Assembly: GCF_900103325.1 (NCBI RefSeq)
Contig: NZ_FMXM01000008.1
Span: forward strand, 1 to 64,000
Length of the DNA stretch: 64,000 nt
Source of the DNA: Mesorhizobium qingshengii
GTDB taxonomy: Bacteria; Pseudomonadota; Alphaproteobacteria; Rhizobiales; Rhizobiaceae
Direction: 5' to 3'
The notes beneath the pieces were generated by a model. That model saw nothing but the letters and a program-made list of their open reading frames with translations, did no database searches and was not told the origin of the DNA. Shown here piece by piece: positions 52,175 to 60,687 of the stretch; the first letter of the stretch is position 1, and every line of letters starts with the position of its first letter. A program made the position numbers and the translations under genes.

Positions 52175-52266
52175 GATTTCCTCCCACCGGCTGGCCGTCT
52201 GACGCGGATGCCGCAACCAGCCTAGAAGCTATCCGCACGATGCGGAAACACAAATCTTTTTGAGAA

Positions 52267-52293
52267 AACGCCGCGGCTTTGGGCCGCGGCGTT
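52267..52293 (-). terminator. Stem-loop between binding-protein and permease genes
   Basis: Perfect 11-base stem AACGCCGCGGC / GCCGCGGCGTT around TTTGG. On the minus strand it is followed by TTTTCTC. It probably reduces transcription into the permease and ATPase genes relative to the binding protein. Confidence 0.75.
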
Positions 52294-52318
52294 GATATCG
52301 AGCAGGAACGGTCCCGGC

Positions 52319-53359
52319 TTAGTTGCAGGCAGCGACGGTGCCGGCGGCAACGCCCGCGCAGACCTCATCCTTCTTGATCCAGCCGGCGTCGATGACGACG
52401 TTGAGATTGTCCTTGGTGATGGCAACCGGGGTCAGGAACAGCGACTTGACGGTGTTGCCGCCCGGCGTCGTGAAATCCTTCACGCCGGCGATGTCGGTCA
52501 TCTTCTTGCCGTCGGCCAGCTGCGATGCGATCTCGGCGGCGTTCTTGCCGAGCTCGCGCGCGTCCTTCCAGACCGACACGGTCTGGGTACCGAGCGCGAT
52601 ACGGTTCAGCGCGGCGTGGTCGCCGTCCTGGCCCGACACCGGCACGGTGCCGGCCAGACCCTGCGCCGTCAGCGCCGCGACGACGCCGCCGGCGGTGCCG
52701 TCATTGGCCGCGACCACGGCATCGACCTTGTTGTCGTTGGCGGTGAGGAACTGTTCCATGTTCTTCTGGGCGTTGGCGGGCAGCCAGCCGTCCGTGTAGG
52801 CCTCGCCGACATTCTTGATCTTGCCGCTGTCGATGGCTTCCTTGAGCACTTCCATCGAGCCCGAGAACAGGAAGTCGGCATTCGGATCGGCACCGGAGCC
52901 CTTGATGAAGACATAATTGCCTTCCGGCTTGACCTTGAACACTTCGCGGGCCTGCATGCGGCCAACTTCCTTGTTGTCGAAGGTCAGGTAGAAGACATCC
53001 TTGTTCTCGATCAGCCGGTCATAGCCGACGACCGGAATGCCCTCGTCCAGTGCCTTCTGCACCGCCGGGCCGATGGCCGAGGCATCCTGCGCCAGGATGA
53101 TCAGCGAGTTGGCGCCTTGCGAGATCAGGCTCTCGACATCGGTAAGCTGCTTGCCGGGATTGGACTGCGCGTCGGCGGAGATATACTTGTCGCCGGCGGC
53201 CGCGATCGCCGCCTTCATGGCGGCCTCGTCCGTCTTCCAGCGCTCTTCCTGGAAGTTGGACCACGAGACGCCGATGACCTTGTCCTTCGCCTGCGCGACC
53301 GACACGAGCGTCAGCGACATGGCGACACCCGCCAGGATGGCGGCTGTGAATTTCTTCAT
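52319..53359 (-). CDS. Sugar ABC transporter periplasmic binding protein (XylF-like)
   Basis: 346 residues with a signal peptide ([21 protein letters not shown]). Conserved XylF features are [54 protein letters not shown] and [20 protein letters not shown]. XylF proteins bind D-xylose; the local genes lack xylose isomerase or kinase, so the sugar is not proved. Start ATG 53359 with GGGAGGATAAC upstream. Divergent from the ROK repressor. Confidence 0.92.
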   Translation of the reverse strand: MKKFTAAILAGVAMSLTLVSVAQAKDKVIGVSWSNFQEERWKTDEAAMKAAIAAAGDKYISADAQSNPGKQLTDVESLISQGANSLIILAQDASAIGPAVQKALDEGIPVVGYDRLIENKDVFYLTFDNKEVGRMQAREVFKVKPEGNYVFIKGSGADPNADFLFSGSMEVLKEAIDSGKIKNVGEAYTDGWLPANAQKNMEQFLTANDNKVDAVVAANDGTAGGVVAALTAQGLAGTVPVSGQDGDHAALNRIALGTQTVSVWKDARELGKNAAEIASQLADGKKMTDIAGVKDFTTPGGNTVKSLFLTPVAITKDNLNVVIDAGWIKKDEVCAGVAAGTVAACN

Positions 53360-53422
53360 GTTATCCTCCCTGCGCCGCGTATGGCGCGACCAAACTGACC
53401 CGAAGGCCGGCACACAGGCTCT

Positions 53423-53443
53423 TTTTTTCGAGCCTCGAAAAAA
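53423..53443. promoter_or_regulatory. Operator-like palindrome 1 (ROK repressor)
   Basis: TTTTTTCGAG-C-CTCGAAAAAA, arms of 10 bases, perfect. It shares the TTTTTTCGAGCC half with palindrome 2. ROK regulators bind AT-rich palindromes of this type near sugar operons. Confidence 0.7.
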
Positions 53444-53505
53444 TACTGATCCAACACCGGAACGCTGTCAACATCGATTCTGATGGATTTTGATGTCCCT
53501 CCGAA

Positions 53506-53528
53506 TTTTTTTCGAGCCCCGGAATAAA
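53506..53528. promoter_or_regulatory. Operator-like palindrome 2 (ROK repressor)
   Basis: TTTTTTTCGAGCCCC followed by GGAATAAA, a degenerate copy of palindrome 1 centred 84 bases from it. Two sites fit DNA looping between the divergent promoters. Confidence 0.55.
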
Positions 53529-53712
53529 TAATGACAGGATAATTCGCTTCTGCCAGTATTCGGCTGGCGCGTGTCGCCCAAATGGTGGGCAGCGGTTTCG
53601 GGAACAACGACACGCGCGAAAATGACGACCTGGGGCGCGACGCGCTTCAGGCTTCGCCGACGGCCTTCGGAGGGCACGAAAGGCCGCGGCGACCGGGAGG
53701 ATGTGAGAAAGC

Positions 53713-54960
53713 ATGTCGGTCGGAATCCGCCACGACGATTTGCGCCGGCGCAACCGGGCAATGGTGATTGCGGCCGTGCGCCGGGCCGGACAGCCGTCAC
53801 GCACCGAGATCGCCGCGACCACGGGGCTCAGCCACTCGACCATATCTGCGATTTCCTCCGACCTGATTGGCGAAGGCATCCTGGCCGAAAGCAAGCCGAT
53901 CGAGGCCGGTTCGCTGAAACGCGGCCGGCCGCAGGTCGGCCTCAGCCTCAATGCGGAAGCCGCTGCGGTGATGACCGTGGTGCTGTCGCTGAACTTCCTG
54001 TCCGTCGCCGTCATCGACTATGCCGGCCAGGTGATATCAGAGGAACAGCGCCGGCTGGACACGCTGACGATGCCGCGCGACACACTGATCGGTGAATGCG
54101 TCGCCATCGTGCGGCGCCGTCTCGAAGACCCCGATCTCGACGTTCGCAGCGTCGCCCGCATCGCGCTGGCGATCCAGGGCATTACCGACACCCGTGCTCG
54201 TGCCATGCTGTGGTCGCCGATCACGCCGCACACCGACATCGCCTTCGCCGACATCCTCGAGGACGAGTTCGGCATCCCCGCCACCATGGAGAACGACTGC
54301 AACATGATGGCGGTGGCGTTGCGCTGGCGCGATCCGCAGCGCTACCGCGATGACTTCATCGCCATCCTGCTCTCGCACGGCATCGGCATGGGCCTGGTGC
54401 TGAAGGGTCAGTTGTTCACCGGCACTCATTCCTCGGGCGGCGAGTTCGGCCACATGATCCACCAGCCGAAGGGCGCGCTCTGCCGCTGTGGGCGACGCGG
54501 CTGCGTCGAGGCCTATGCCGGCAACTACGCCATCTGGCGCAATGCAAGGCAGCTGGGCGAGGACACCGAGCCGGTTGCCGATGTCAGCGACGCGGACATG
54601 CGCGCGCTGGCAGCCGCGGCGCGCGACAGCGAAGGCCCCGAGCGTGAGGCCTATCGCAAGGCCGGCGAAGCGCTCGGCTACGGTCTCGGCAGCCTGTTCG
54701 CGCTGATCGATCCGGCGCCCGTCGCCATGGTCGGTGTCAGCGCCGCGGCCTTCGACCTGATCGAGCCGGCATTGCGCGAGGCCATAGCCCAGACCGCCGG
54801 CGGCCAGCATTCGGAATGGATTTCCTTCGACACCGAGCCGAACGAATTGCCGCTGATCCGCGAGGGCTGCGCCATGCGGGCACTCACCTTCGTCGACCAG
54901 GAGATTTTCGCACCGGGCGCGCAGACAAGATCCGGCCTGGTCAGCAAGAACGTGGCGTGA
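53713..54960 (+). CDS. ROK-family transcriptional repressor (NagC/XylR type)
   Basis: 415 residues. N-terminal winged HTH: AAVRRAGQPSRTEIAATTGL, LSHSTISAISSDLIGEG. The ROK domain includes ENDCNMMAVALRWRD, HGIGMGLVLKGQLFTGTHSS then GGEFGHM, and the zinc cluster CRCGRRGCVEAYAG. The sugar it senses is likely that carried by the XylF-like importer. Start ATG 53713 follows two upstream palindromes. Confidence 0.93.
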   Translation: MSVGIRHDDLRRRNRAMVIAAVRRAGQPSRTEIAATTGLSHSTISAISSDLIGEGILAESKPIEAGSLKRGRPQVGLSLNAEAAAVMTVVLSLNFLSVAVIDYAGQVISEEQRRLDTLTMPRDTLIGECVAIVRRRLEDPDLDVRSVARIALAIQGITDTRARAMLWSPITPHTDIAFADILEDEFGIPATMENDCNMMAVALRWRDPQRYRDDFIAILLSHGIGMGLVLKGQLFTGTHSSGGEFGHMIHQPKGALCRCGRRGCVEAYAGNYAIWRNARQLGEDTEPVADVSDADMRALAAAARDSEGPEREAYRKAGEALGYGLGSLFALIDPAPVAMVGVSAAAFDLIEPALREAIAQTAGGQHSEWISFDTEPNELPLIREGCAMRALTFVDQEIFAPGAQTRSGLVSKNVA

Positions 54961-54976
54961 TTTCAACCAGGGGAGT

Positions 54977-55666
54977 TCAGTCTTCCCTGATCGCGTAACC
55001 CGCTCCGCGGATGGTGCGGATGACATCGGGCATGCGGCCGTTGTTGACCGCCTTGCGCAACCGGCCGACATGCACGTCCACCGTGCGCTCGTCAATATAG
55101 ATCGTCTCGCCCCAGACATTGTCGAGCAGCTGGCTGCGCGAGAAGACGCGGCCGGGATGGCGCATCATGAATTCGAGCAGGCGGAATTCGGTCGGTCCGA
55201 GCCGGATCTCGCTCTTCTTGCGATAGACCCGGTGCGATTCACGATCGAGCACGATGTCGCCGACCTTGAGCACGCTGGACAGCACTTCCGGCTTGGCGCG
55301 GCGCAGCAGCGCCTTGACCCTGGCCATGAACTCCGGTGTCGAGAACGGCTTGACCAGATAATCGTCGGCGCCTGTGGAAAGGCCGCGCACGCGGTCGCTC
55401 TCCTCGCCGCGCGCGGTCAGCATGATGATCGGCAGCCGCTCGGTCTCGGGACGCATTCTCAGCCGCCGGCAGAGTTCGATGCCTGAAACCGCCGGCACCA
55501 TCCAGTCCAGCACCAGAAGGTCGGGGACGTTCTCCTGCAGCCGGATCTCGGCCTCGTCGCCGCGCGTCACCACCTCGACCTGGTAACCCTCGGACTCCAG
55601 ATTGTAGCGGAGCAGCACACCCAGCGGCTCCTCATCCTCCACCACCATGATGCGTGGCGCGATCAT
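54977..55666 (-). CDS. phoB: Phosphate response regulator PhoB
   Basis: 229 residues. Receiver: IMVVEDEEPLGVLLRYNLES, phospho-Asp in LLVLDWMVPAVSG, Lys in DDYLVKPFSTPEF. OmpR winged helix with RVFSRSQLLDNVWGETIYID and RTVDVHVGRLRKAVNN then VIRTIRGAGYAI. It binds Pho boxes such as the one at 60256. Ends the pst operon, 19 bases after phoU. No phoR next to it. Confidence 0.95.
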   Translation of the reverse strand: MIAPRIMVVEDEEPLGVLLRYNLESEGYQVEVVTRGDEAEIRLQENVPDLLVLDWMVPAVSGIELCRRLRMRPETERLPIIMLTARGEESDRVRGLSTGADDYLVKPFSTPEFMARVKALLRRAKPEVLSSVLKVGDIVLDRESHRVYRKKSEIRLGPTEFRLLEFMMRHPGRVFSRSQLLDNVWGETIYIDERTVDVHVGRLRKAVNNGRMPDVIRTIRGAGYAIRED

Positions 55667-55685
55667 CGGCTGCTCACCCCTGTCG

Positions 55686-56393
55686 TCATGCCGCCGGCGC
55701 GGACATTGCCGTCTCGTCCTGCTTCGGGCGATTGGCGGGCAGTTGCGTGCCGGTCAAAACATAATACGCATTTTCGGCGATGTTGGTCACGTGATCGCCG
55801 ATGCGTTCGAGGTTCTTGGCGCAGAACAACAGATGCGTGCACGCGGTGATGTTGCGCGGATCCTCCATCATGTAGGTCAAGAGTTCGCGGAACACCGACG
55901 TGTACTTGACGTCGATGCGTTCGTCGTCGGCACGCAGCTTCGCCAGTGCGGCGGCGTCGCGCGCCGCATATTCCTCGATCACCCCCTGCACCTGGATCAG
56001 CACCAGCTGCGCCATCGCATCGATCGAGTGCGAAAGGTCGCGAGGCGTGACGCTGAGACCAACGGTGCCGACGCGCTTGGCGATGTTCTTGGCAAGATCG
56101 CCGATGCGTTCGAGGTCGCCGGCCATGCGGATCGAACCGACGACATGGCGTAGATCGTCGGCCATCGGCTGCCGCTTGGCGATCAGTGTGATGGCGCGGT
56201 CGTCGAGTTCGCGCTGGCGCGCGTCCATGATCGCGTCGTCGGAGACAACGCGCTGCGCCAGGGCGTTGTCGGAATTCAGCAGCGCCTTGGTCGCACCGCC
56301 GACCATCGAGCCGGCGAGATCGCCCATATCCCTGATGAGCCTGCTGATCTGTCCGAGATCCTCGTCGAAAGAAGCGACTGTATGTTCGCCCAT
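55686..56393 (-). CDS. phoU: Phosphate signalling regulator PhoU
   Basis: 235 residues, two three-helix PhoU repeats (RHVVGSIRMAGDLERIGDLA; HLLFCAKNLERIGDHVTNIA) with the ExxxD metal positions. It damps PhoR/PhoB signalling by binding PstB. Located between pstB and phoB as in other rhizobia. Start ATG 56393. Confidence 0.95.
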   Translation of the reverse strand: MGEHTVASFDEDLGQISRLIRDMGDLAGSMVGGATKALLNSDNALAQRVVSDDAIMDARQRELDDRAITLIAKRQPMADDLRHVVGSIRMAGDLERIGDLAKNIAKRVGTVGLSVTPRDLSHSIDAMAQLVLIQVQGVIEEYAARDAAALAKLRADDERIDVKYTSVFRELLTYMMEDPRNITACTHLLFCAKNLERIGDHVTNIAENAYYVLTGTQLPANRPKQDETAMSAPAA

Positions 56394-56418
56394 GATCTTA
56401 GTCCTCGTGTGTCTGAGC

Positions 56419-57222
56419 TCAGCCGAAGCGGCCGGTGATGTAATCCTGCGTGCGCTTCTCGCGGGGCGACGTGAAGATCTTCTCGGTGCGGTCGAACTCG
56501 ACCAGTTCGCCCAGATACATGAAGGCGGTCTGCTTCGAGACGCGCGCCGCCTGCTGCATGTTGTGGGTCACGATGACGATCGTGTAGTCGGCCTGCAACT
56601 CGTCGATCAGCTCTTCGATCTTGGCGGTCGACAGCGGATCGAGCGCCGAAGCCGGCTCGTCGAGCAGGATGACTTCCGGCTTCACCGCCACCGTGCGGGC
56701 GATGCAGAGCCGCTGCTGCTGGCCGCCCGAAAGGCTGAGGCCGCTGGCGTTGAGCTTGTCCTTGACCTCGGTCCACAGTGCGGCGCGCTTGAGCGCCTGC
56801 TCGACACGGCCGTCCATCTCGGACTTGCTGATCTTCTCATAGAGCCTGACGCCGAAGGCGATGTTTTCGTAGATCGACATCGGAAATGGCGTTGGCTTCT
56901 GGAACACCATCCCGATCTTTGTCCGCAGCAGGTTGAGGTCCTGCGACCGGTCGAGGATGTTCTGGCCGTCGAGCAGCACCTGGCCCTCGGCGGTCTGTTT
57001 CGGATAGAGCTCGTAGATGCGGTTGAAGACGCGCAGCAGCGTCGACTTTCCGCAGCCCGAGGGTCCGATGAAGGCGGTGACGCTGCGCTCGGGCAGCGAC
57101 AGGGTGATGTCCTTCAGCGCCTTGCTCTGGCCGTAGTAGAAGTTGAGGTTCTTGACCTCGATCTTGGCCTTGGCGGTTGCCTCTGCGGCGATCGTCATGT
57201 CTGGAGACAACATCTGGCTCAT
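56419..57222 (-). CDS. pstB: Phosphate ABC transporter ATPase PstB
   Basis: 267 residues. Walker [13 protein letters not shown], signature [15 protein letters not shown], Walker [21 protein letters not shown], switch [32 protein letters not shown] is the PstB N-terminal pattern. Start ATG 57222 overlaps the pstA stop; the open frame further upstream is inside pstA. Confidence 0.97.
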   Translation of the reverse strand: MSQMLSPDMTIAAEATAKAKIEVKNLNFYYGQSKALKDITLSLPERSVTAFIGPSGCGKSTLLRVFNRIYELYPKQTAEGQVLLDGQNILDRSQDLNLLRTKIGMVFQKPTPFPMSIYENIAFGVRLYEKISKSEMDGRVEQALKRAALWTEVKDKLNASGLSLSGGQQQRLCIARTVAVKPEVILLDEPASALDPLSTAKIEELIDELQADYTIVIVTHNMQQAARVSKQTAFMYLGELVEFDRTEKIFTSPREKRTQDYITGRFG

Positions 57223-58070
57223 TTGTCCTCTCTGCGTCCGGTCAGGCTGCGCGCAAAGATGCTGAGCGCGAGAACCGTCAATGTGATTATGAGTGCGCCG
57301 GTCCAGGCCAGTTGCTGCCATTCCTCGTAAGGGCTGAGAGCGAACTGGAAGATGGTCACCGGCAGGCTGGCCATCGGCGCGTTGAGATTGCTCGACCAGA
57401 ACTGGTTGTTGAGCGCTGTAAAGAGCAATGGCGCGGTCTCGCCCGAGATACGGGCGATCGACAGCAGTATGCCTGTGACGATACCGGAAAGGGCTGCGCG
57501 GTAAGCCACCGACTTGATGACAACCCAGCGCGGCGCGCCGATCGCGGTGCCGGCTTCGCGCAACGCGTTCGGCACCAGGTTGAGCATGTCTTCGGTGGTG
57601 CGCACGACGACCGGGATGACCAGGATGGCGAGTGCGACAGAACCGGCAAGGGCCGAGAAATGCCCCATCGGCCGCACCATCAGTTCGTAGACGAACAGGC
57701 CGATGATGATCGATGGCGCCGACAACAGGATGTCGTTGATGAAACGCACCACCGTGGTGAGTTTTGAGAACCGGCCATATTCGGCCATGTAGGTTCCAGC
57801 AAGCACGCCGATCGGCGTACCGACGATGACGGCGATGACCGTCATCACCACGCTGCCGTAGATGGCGTTGAGCAAACCGCCGGCGTCGCCGGGCGGCGGC
57901 GTCATCTGCATGAAGACGTCGAGGGACAGGCCGGCGGTACCCTTGTAGACCAGCGCGCCGAGGATGAGCGCCAGCCAGGCAAGTCCGATGCCCGCGGCGA
58001 TGACGCACAGCGTCATCATCACGGCATTCTTCCTCTTGCGGCTCTGGTGAAGCGATGAGGCTGTCGACAT
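57219..58070 (-). CDS. pstA: Phosphate ABC transporter permease PstA
   Basis: 283 residues, six membrane helices. EAA loop [20 protein letters not shown] and signature segment [19 protein letters not shown]. Start ATG 58070, 3 bases after the pstC stop. Confidence 0.96.
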   Translation of the reverse strand: MSTASSLHQSRKRKNAVMMTLCVIAAGIGLAWLALILGALVYKGTAGLSLDVFMQMTPPPGDAGGLLNAIYGSVVMTVIAVIVGTPIGVLAGTYMAEYGRFSKLTTVVRFINDILLSAPSIIIGLFVYELMVRPMGHFSALAGSVALAILVIPVVVRTTEDMLNLVPNALREAGTAIGAPRWVVIKSVAYRAALSGIVTGILLSIARISGETAPLLFTALNNQFWSSNLNAPMASLPVTIFQFALSPYEEWQQLAWTGALIITLTVLALSIFARSLTGRREDK

Positions 58071-58073
58071 CGA

Positions 58074-59057
58074 TCAGGCTCCCGTGCGGGCGTCGATGCG
58101 CATCAGCATGTAGCGTGCGATGGCAAGGATCAGGAAGGTAATGACGAACAGGATCAGGCCGAGCGCCACCAGCGAAGACGTGTAGAGATCGCCGACGGCT
58201 TCGGTGAATTCATTGGCGATGGTCGCGGAGATCGTCGTCGCCGGCGCGAACAGCGAGGTGCTGATCCGATGCGCGTTGCCGATGACGAAGGTCACCGCCA
58301 TGGTTTCGCCGAGCGCGCGGCCGAGGCCGACCATGACGCCGCCCATGATGCCGATCCTTGTGTAGGGAATGACAACGCGGCGGGTCACTTCCCAGGTCGT
58401 GCAACCAATACCGTAGGCGGATTCCTTCAGCACCGGCGGCACCGTGTCGAAGACGTCCTTGGTGATCGAGGTGATGAAGGGCAGCACCATGATGGCCAGG
58501 ATCAGCGACGAGGTCAAAAGGCCGATGCCGTAGGGCGGGCCGGCAAACAGGCTGTTGAGACCGGGAATGCCGTGGAACACGCCGATGATGAAGGGCTGCA
58601 CGGTCGTCTGCAGGAACGGCGCCAGCACGAACAAGCCCCAGATGCCGTAAATGATCGAGGGGATGCCTGCGAGCAGTTCCACCGCCATGCCGATCGGGCG
58701 CCTAAGTGGGCGCGGGCAAAGTTCGGTGAGGAAGATGGCAATGCCGATGCCGAGAGGAACGGCGATCAGGATGGCGATCGCCGAGGTGACGATGGTGCCG
58801 TAGATCGGCGCCAGCGCACCGAATTTCTCGGTGACCGGATTCCAGCTCTCACTGGTCAGGAACGAGAAGCCGAAGGTCGACAGCGCCTGCCAGGAACCGG
58901 CAAACAGCGAGATCGCGACACCGCCGAGCAGGACCAGCACCAATATGGCGGCGGCGCGGGTAAGCCCGTGGAAGATCGCGTCGGTCAACGCGAACCGCCT
59001 GACAGTGGCATCGCGCGAACCTCGAATGGCTGGCAAGGCTTCCTGGACAGCGCTCAT
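58074..59057 (-). CDS. pstC: Phosphate ABC transporter permease PstC
   Basis: 327 residues, six or seven membrane helices. Signature segments: [60 protein letters not shown]. The start ATG 59057 follows the pstS terminator by about 26 bases; the reading frame upstream covers that hairpin and is not translated. Confidence 0.96.
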   Translation of the reverse strand: MSAVQEALPAIRGSRDATVRRFALTDAIFHGLTRAAAILVLVLLGGVAISLFAGSWQALSTFGFSFLTSESWNPVTEKFGALAPIYGTIVTSAIAILIAVPLGIGIAIFLTELCPRPLRRPIGMAVELLAGIPSIIYGIWGLFVLAPFLQTTVQPFIIGVFHGIPGLNSLFAGPPYGIGLLTSSLILAIMVLPFITSITKDVFDTVPPVLKESAYGIGCTTWEVTRRVVIPYTRIGIMGGVMVGLGRALGETMAVTFVIGNAHRISTSLFAPATTISATIANEFTEAVGDLYTSSLVALGLILFVITFLILAIARYMLMRIDARTGA

Positions 59058-59082
59058 GTGAAGCTCGGCTCTTTGTGTTGAG

Positions 59083-59111
59083 AAAAAAGGAGCGCCGCGG
59101 CGCGGCGCTCC
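59083..59111 (-). terminator. Terminator or attenuator between pstS and pstC
   Basis: Perfect 11-base stem GGAGCGCCGCG / CGCGGCGCTCC with a one-base loop, followed on the minus strand by TTTTTT (59088-59083). It lets pstS be made in excess over the membrane genes. Confidence 0.85.
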
Positions 59112-59122
59112 TTTGGAGGATA

Positions 59123-60178
59123 TTACTCGCCAGCGTAGACGGGCTTGCCGTCGGTGACGATATCCGACTTCCACGAAGCCTTGATCAGGTCGACGACGTT
59201 ATCGGGGATCGAAACGTAGTCGAGGCCCTTGGCGATGTCCTTGCCGTCCTTGTAGGCCCAGGCGAAGAACTTCAGCGCTTCACCGGTGGCGGCGACATCC
59301 TCGGGAGCCTTGTGGATCAGCACCCAGGTCGACGCGGCGATCGGCCAGGTGGCGTCGCCGGGCTCGTTGGTGATGATGACGTTGAAGTTCTTCGCACCCT
59401 TCCAGTCGGCGTTCGAAGCAGCCGAACCGAAGGATTCGAGCGACGGCTCAACAACCTTGCCGGCGGCGTTCAACATCTTGGAGTAGGACAGGTTGTTCTG
59501 GGACGCATAGGCATACTCGACGTAGCCGATGCCGCCGTCGGTCTGCTTGACGGTATTGGCAACGCCCTCGCTGCCCTTGGCGCCGACGCCGACCGGCCAT
59601 TCGACCGCTGTGTCGGAACCGATCTTGTCCTTCCAGTCGGGCGACAGCTTGACCAGGTAGTTGGTGAAGTTGAAGGTCGTGCCCGAGCCATCCGAACGAT
59701 GCACGACGGCGATAGCGGTCGACGGCAGGGTGAGGGTGGGGTTCAACGCCTTGATCGCGGCATCGTCCCAGGTGGTGATGGCGCCCAGGTAGATCTGGGC
59801 CAGCGTCTTGCCGTCAAGAACCAGTTCGCCCGGCTTGATGCCGGTGAGGTTGACGATCGGCACGATGCCGCCCATCACCATCGGAAACTGGACGAGGCCG
59901 TTCTTTTCCAGGTCGGCATCGGACATCGGCTTGTCGGTGGCGCCGAAGGTCACGGTCTTGGCGATGACCTGCTTGATGCCGCCGCCCGAGCCGATCGACT
60001 GGTAGTTGAGGCCGACGTTGGTGTCTTTCTTGTAGGTGTCGGCCCACTTGGCGAACACCGGATAGATGAAGGTCGAGCCGGCGCCGGAAAGATCAGCTGC
60101 CATTGCCGCGGAAAGGGTGAAGGTAGACGCCGTAGCCATTGCAATCGCAACGGCCGCCGAGCGGATGAAATGTCTCAT
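59123..60178 (-). CDS. pstS: Phosphate-binding periplasmic protein PstS
   Basis: 351 residues. Signal peptide [21 protein letters not shown], mature start [20 protein letters not shown]. The phosphate loops [14 protein letters not shown] and [16 protein letters not shown] are present. First gene of the pst operon, preceded by a strong Pho box. Confidence 0.97.
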   Translation of the reverse strand: MRHFIRSAAVAIAMATASTFTLSAAMAADLSGAGSTFIYPVFAKWADTYKKDTNVGLNYQSIGSGGGIKQVIAKTVTFGATDKPMSDADLEKNGLVQFPMVMGGIVPIVNLTGIKPGELVLDGKTLAQIYLGAITTWDDAAIKALNPTLTLPSTAIAVVHRSDGSGTTFNFTNYLVKLSPDWKDKIGSDTAVEWPVGVGAKGSEGVANTVKQTDGGIGYVEYAYASQNNLSYSKMLNAAGKVVEPSLESFGSAASNADWKGAKNFNVIITNEPGDATWPIAASTWVLIHKAPEDVAATGEALKFFAWAYKDGKDIAKGLDYVSIPDNVVDLIKASWKSDIVTDGKPVYAGE

Positions 60179-60687
60179 GTGGCCTGCTCCTGTTCGGAAT
60201 GTGGTCTCTCGGCGCCATTCCTCTCGGCGCCCGCTGAGGCCAATAGCCTTCGATTATTACAGTCGCATGACAGTTTGATGTCACCCCGGTAACGCGTCAC
60301 AGGGGAAGGGAAGGCGCCGGCCAACTGGTGCTCGCCAGGGAGCCTGGCTTTGCTCCCGGAATCAGGCACTTGCACCGTTTCAGACCGGGACCGGCCTGCC
60401 GTTTCCGGGTCGCTGCCCTGGCAAAGAAAATCCGGACGGGAGCGCGTTGCTCTCGGCCAGAGGATGTCTTGGCCGGGCCATCGCCGAAAACAGGTCCGTT
60501 GGGGTAGATTGACGCTGTTTCATGCCGGCGGTCGCTGCTCCCGCCCGTAACTGGAAGAGCGGAATTCGAATATGGTCATTGTCTCGGCTGGGCGCCGCCT
60601 TTGCTATGGTGCGATCGCGCCATAGTCTTGCACGCAGGGGCAGCGGCGAATCCGGGTTGATTCCCCCGTGAATGAGCGGATGCGATG
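60179..60687. other. Intergenic region upstream of pstS
   Basis: About 510 bases. It contains the Pho box and the pstS promoter in its left third. The right part, up to the stop of the hybrid kinase, shows no gene, no phoR and no strong palindrome that I could support. Confidence 0.5.
60256..60273 (-). promoter_or_regulatory. Pho box of the pst operon
   Basis: Minus strand CTGTCAT-GCGA-CTGTAAT, an exact direct repeat of 7 bases in an 11-base period. A third, weaker unit GTGACATCAAA precedes it. PhoB from this operon is the expected ligand. Confidence 0.88.

Larger units (their letters stand above)
53360..53712. other. Divergent control region between binding-protein and ROK genes
   Basis: 353 bases containing two AT-rich operator-like palindromes (53423-53443 and 53506-53528). 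The left part must carry the sugar operon promoter and the right part that of the ROK gene. GGAAC stress motifs at 53458 and 53598 lack a matching CGTT. No gene seen. Confidence 0.6.
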
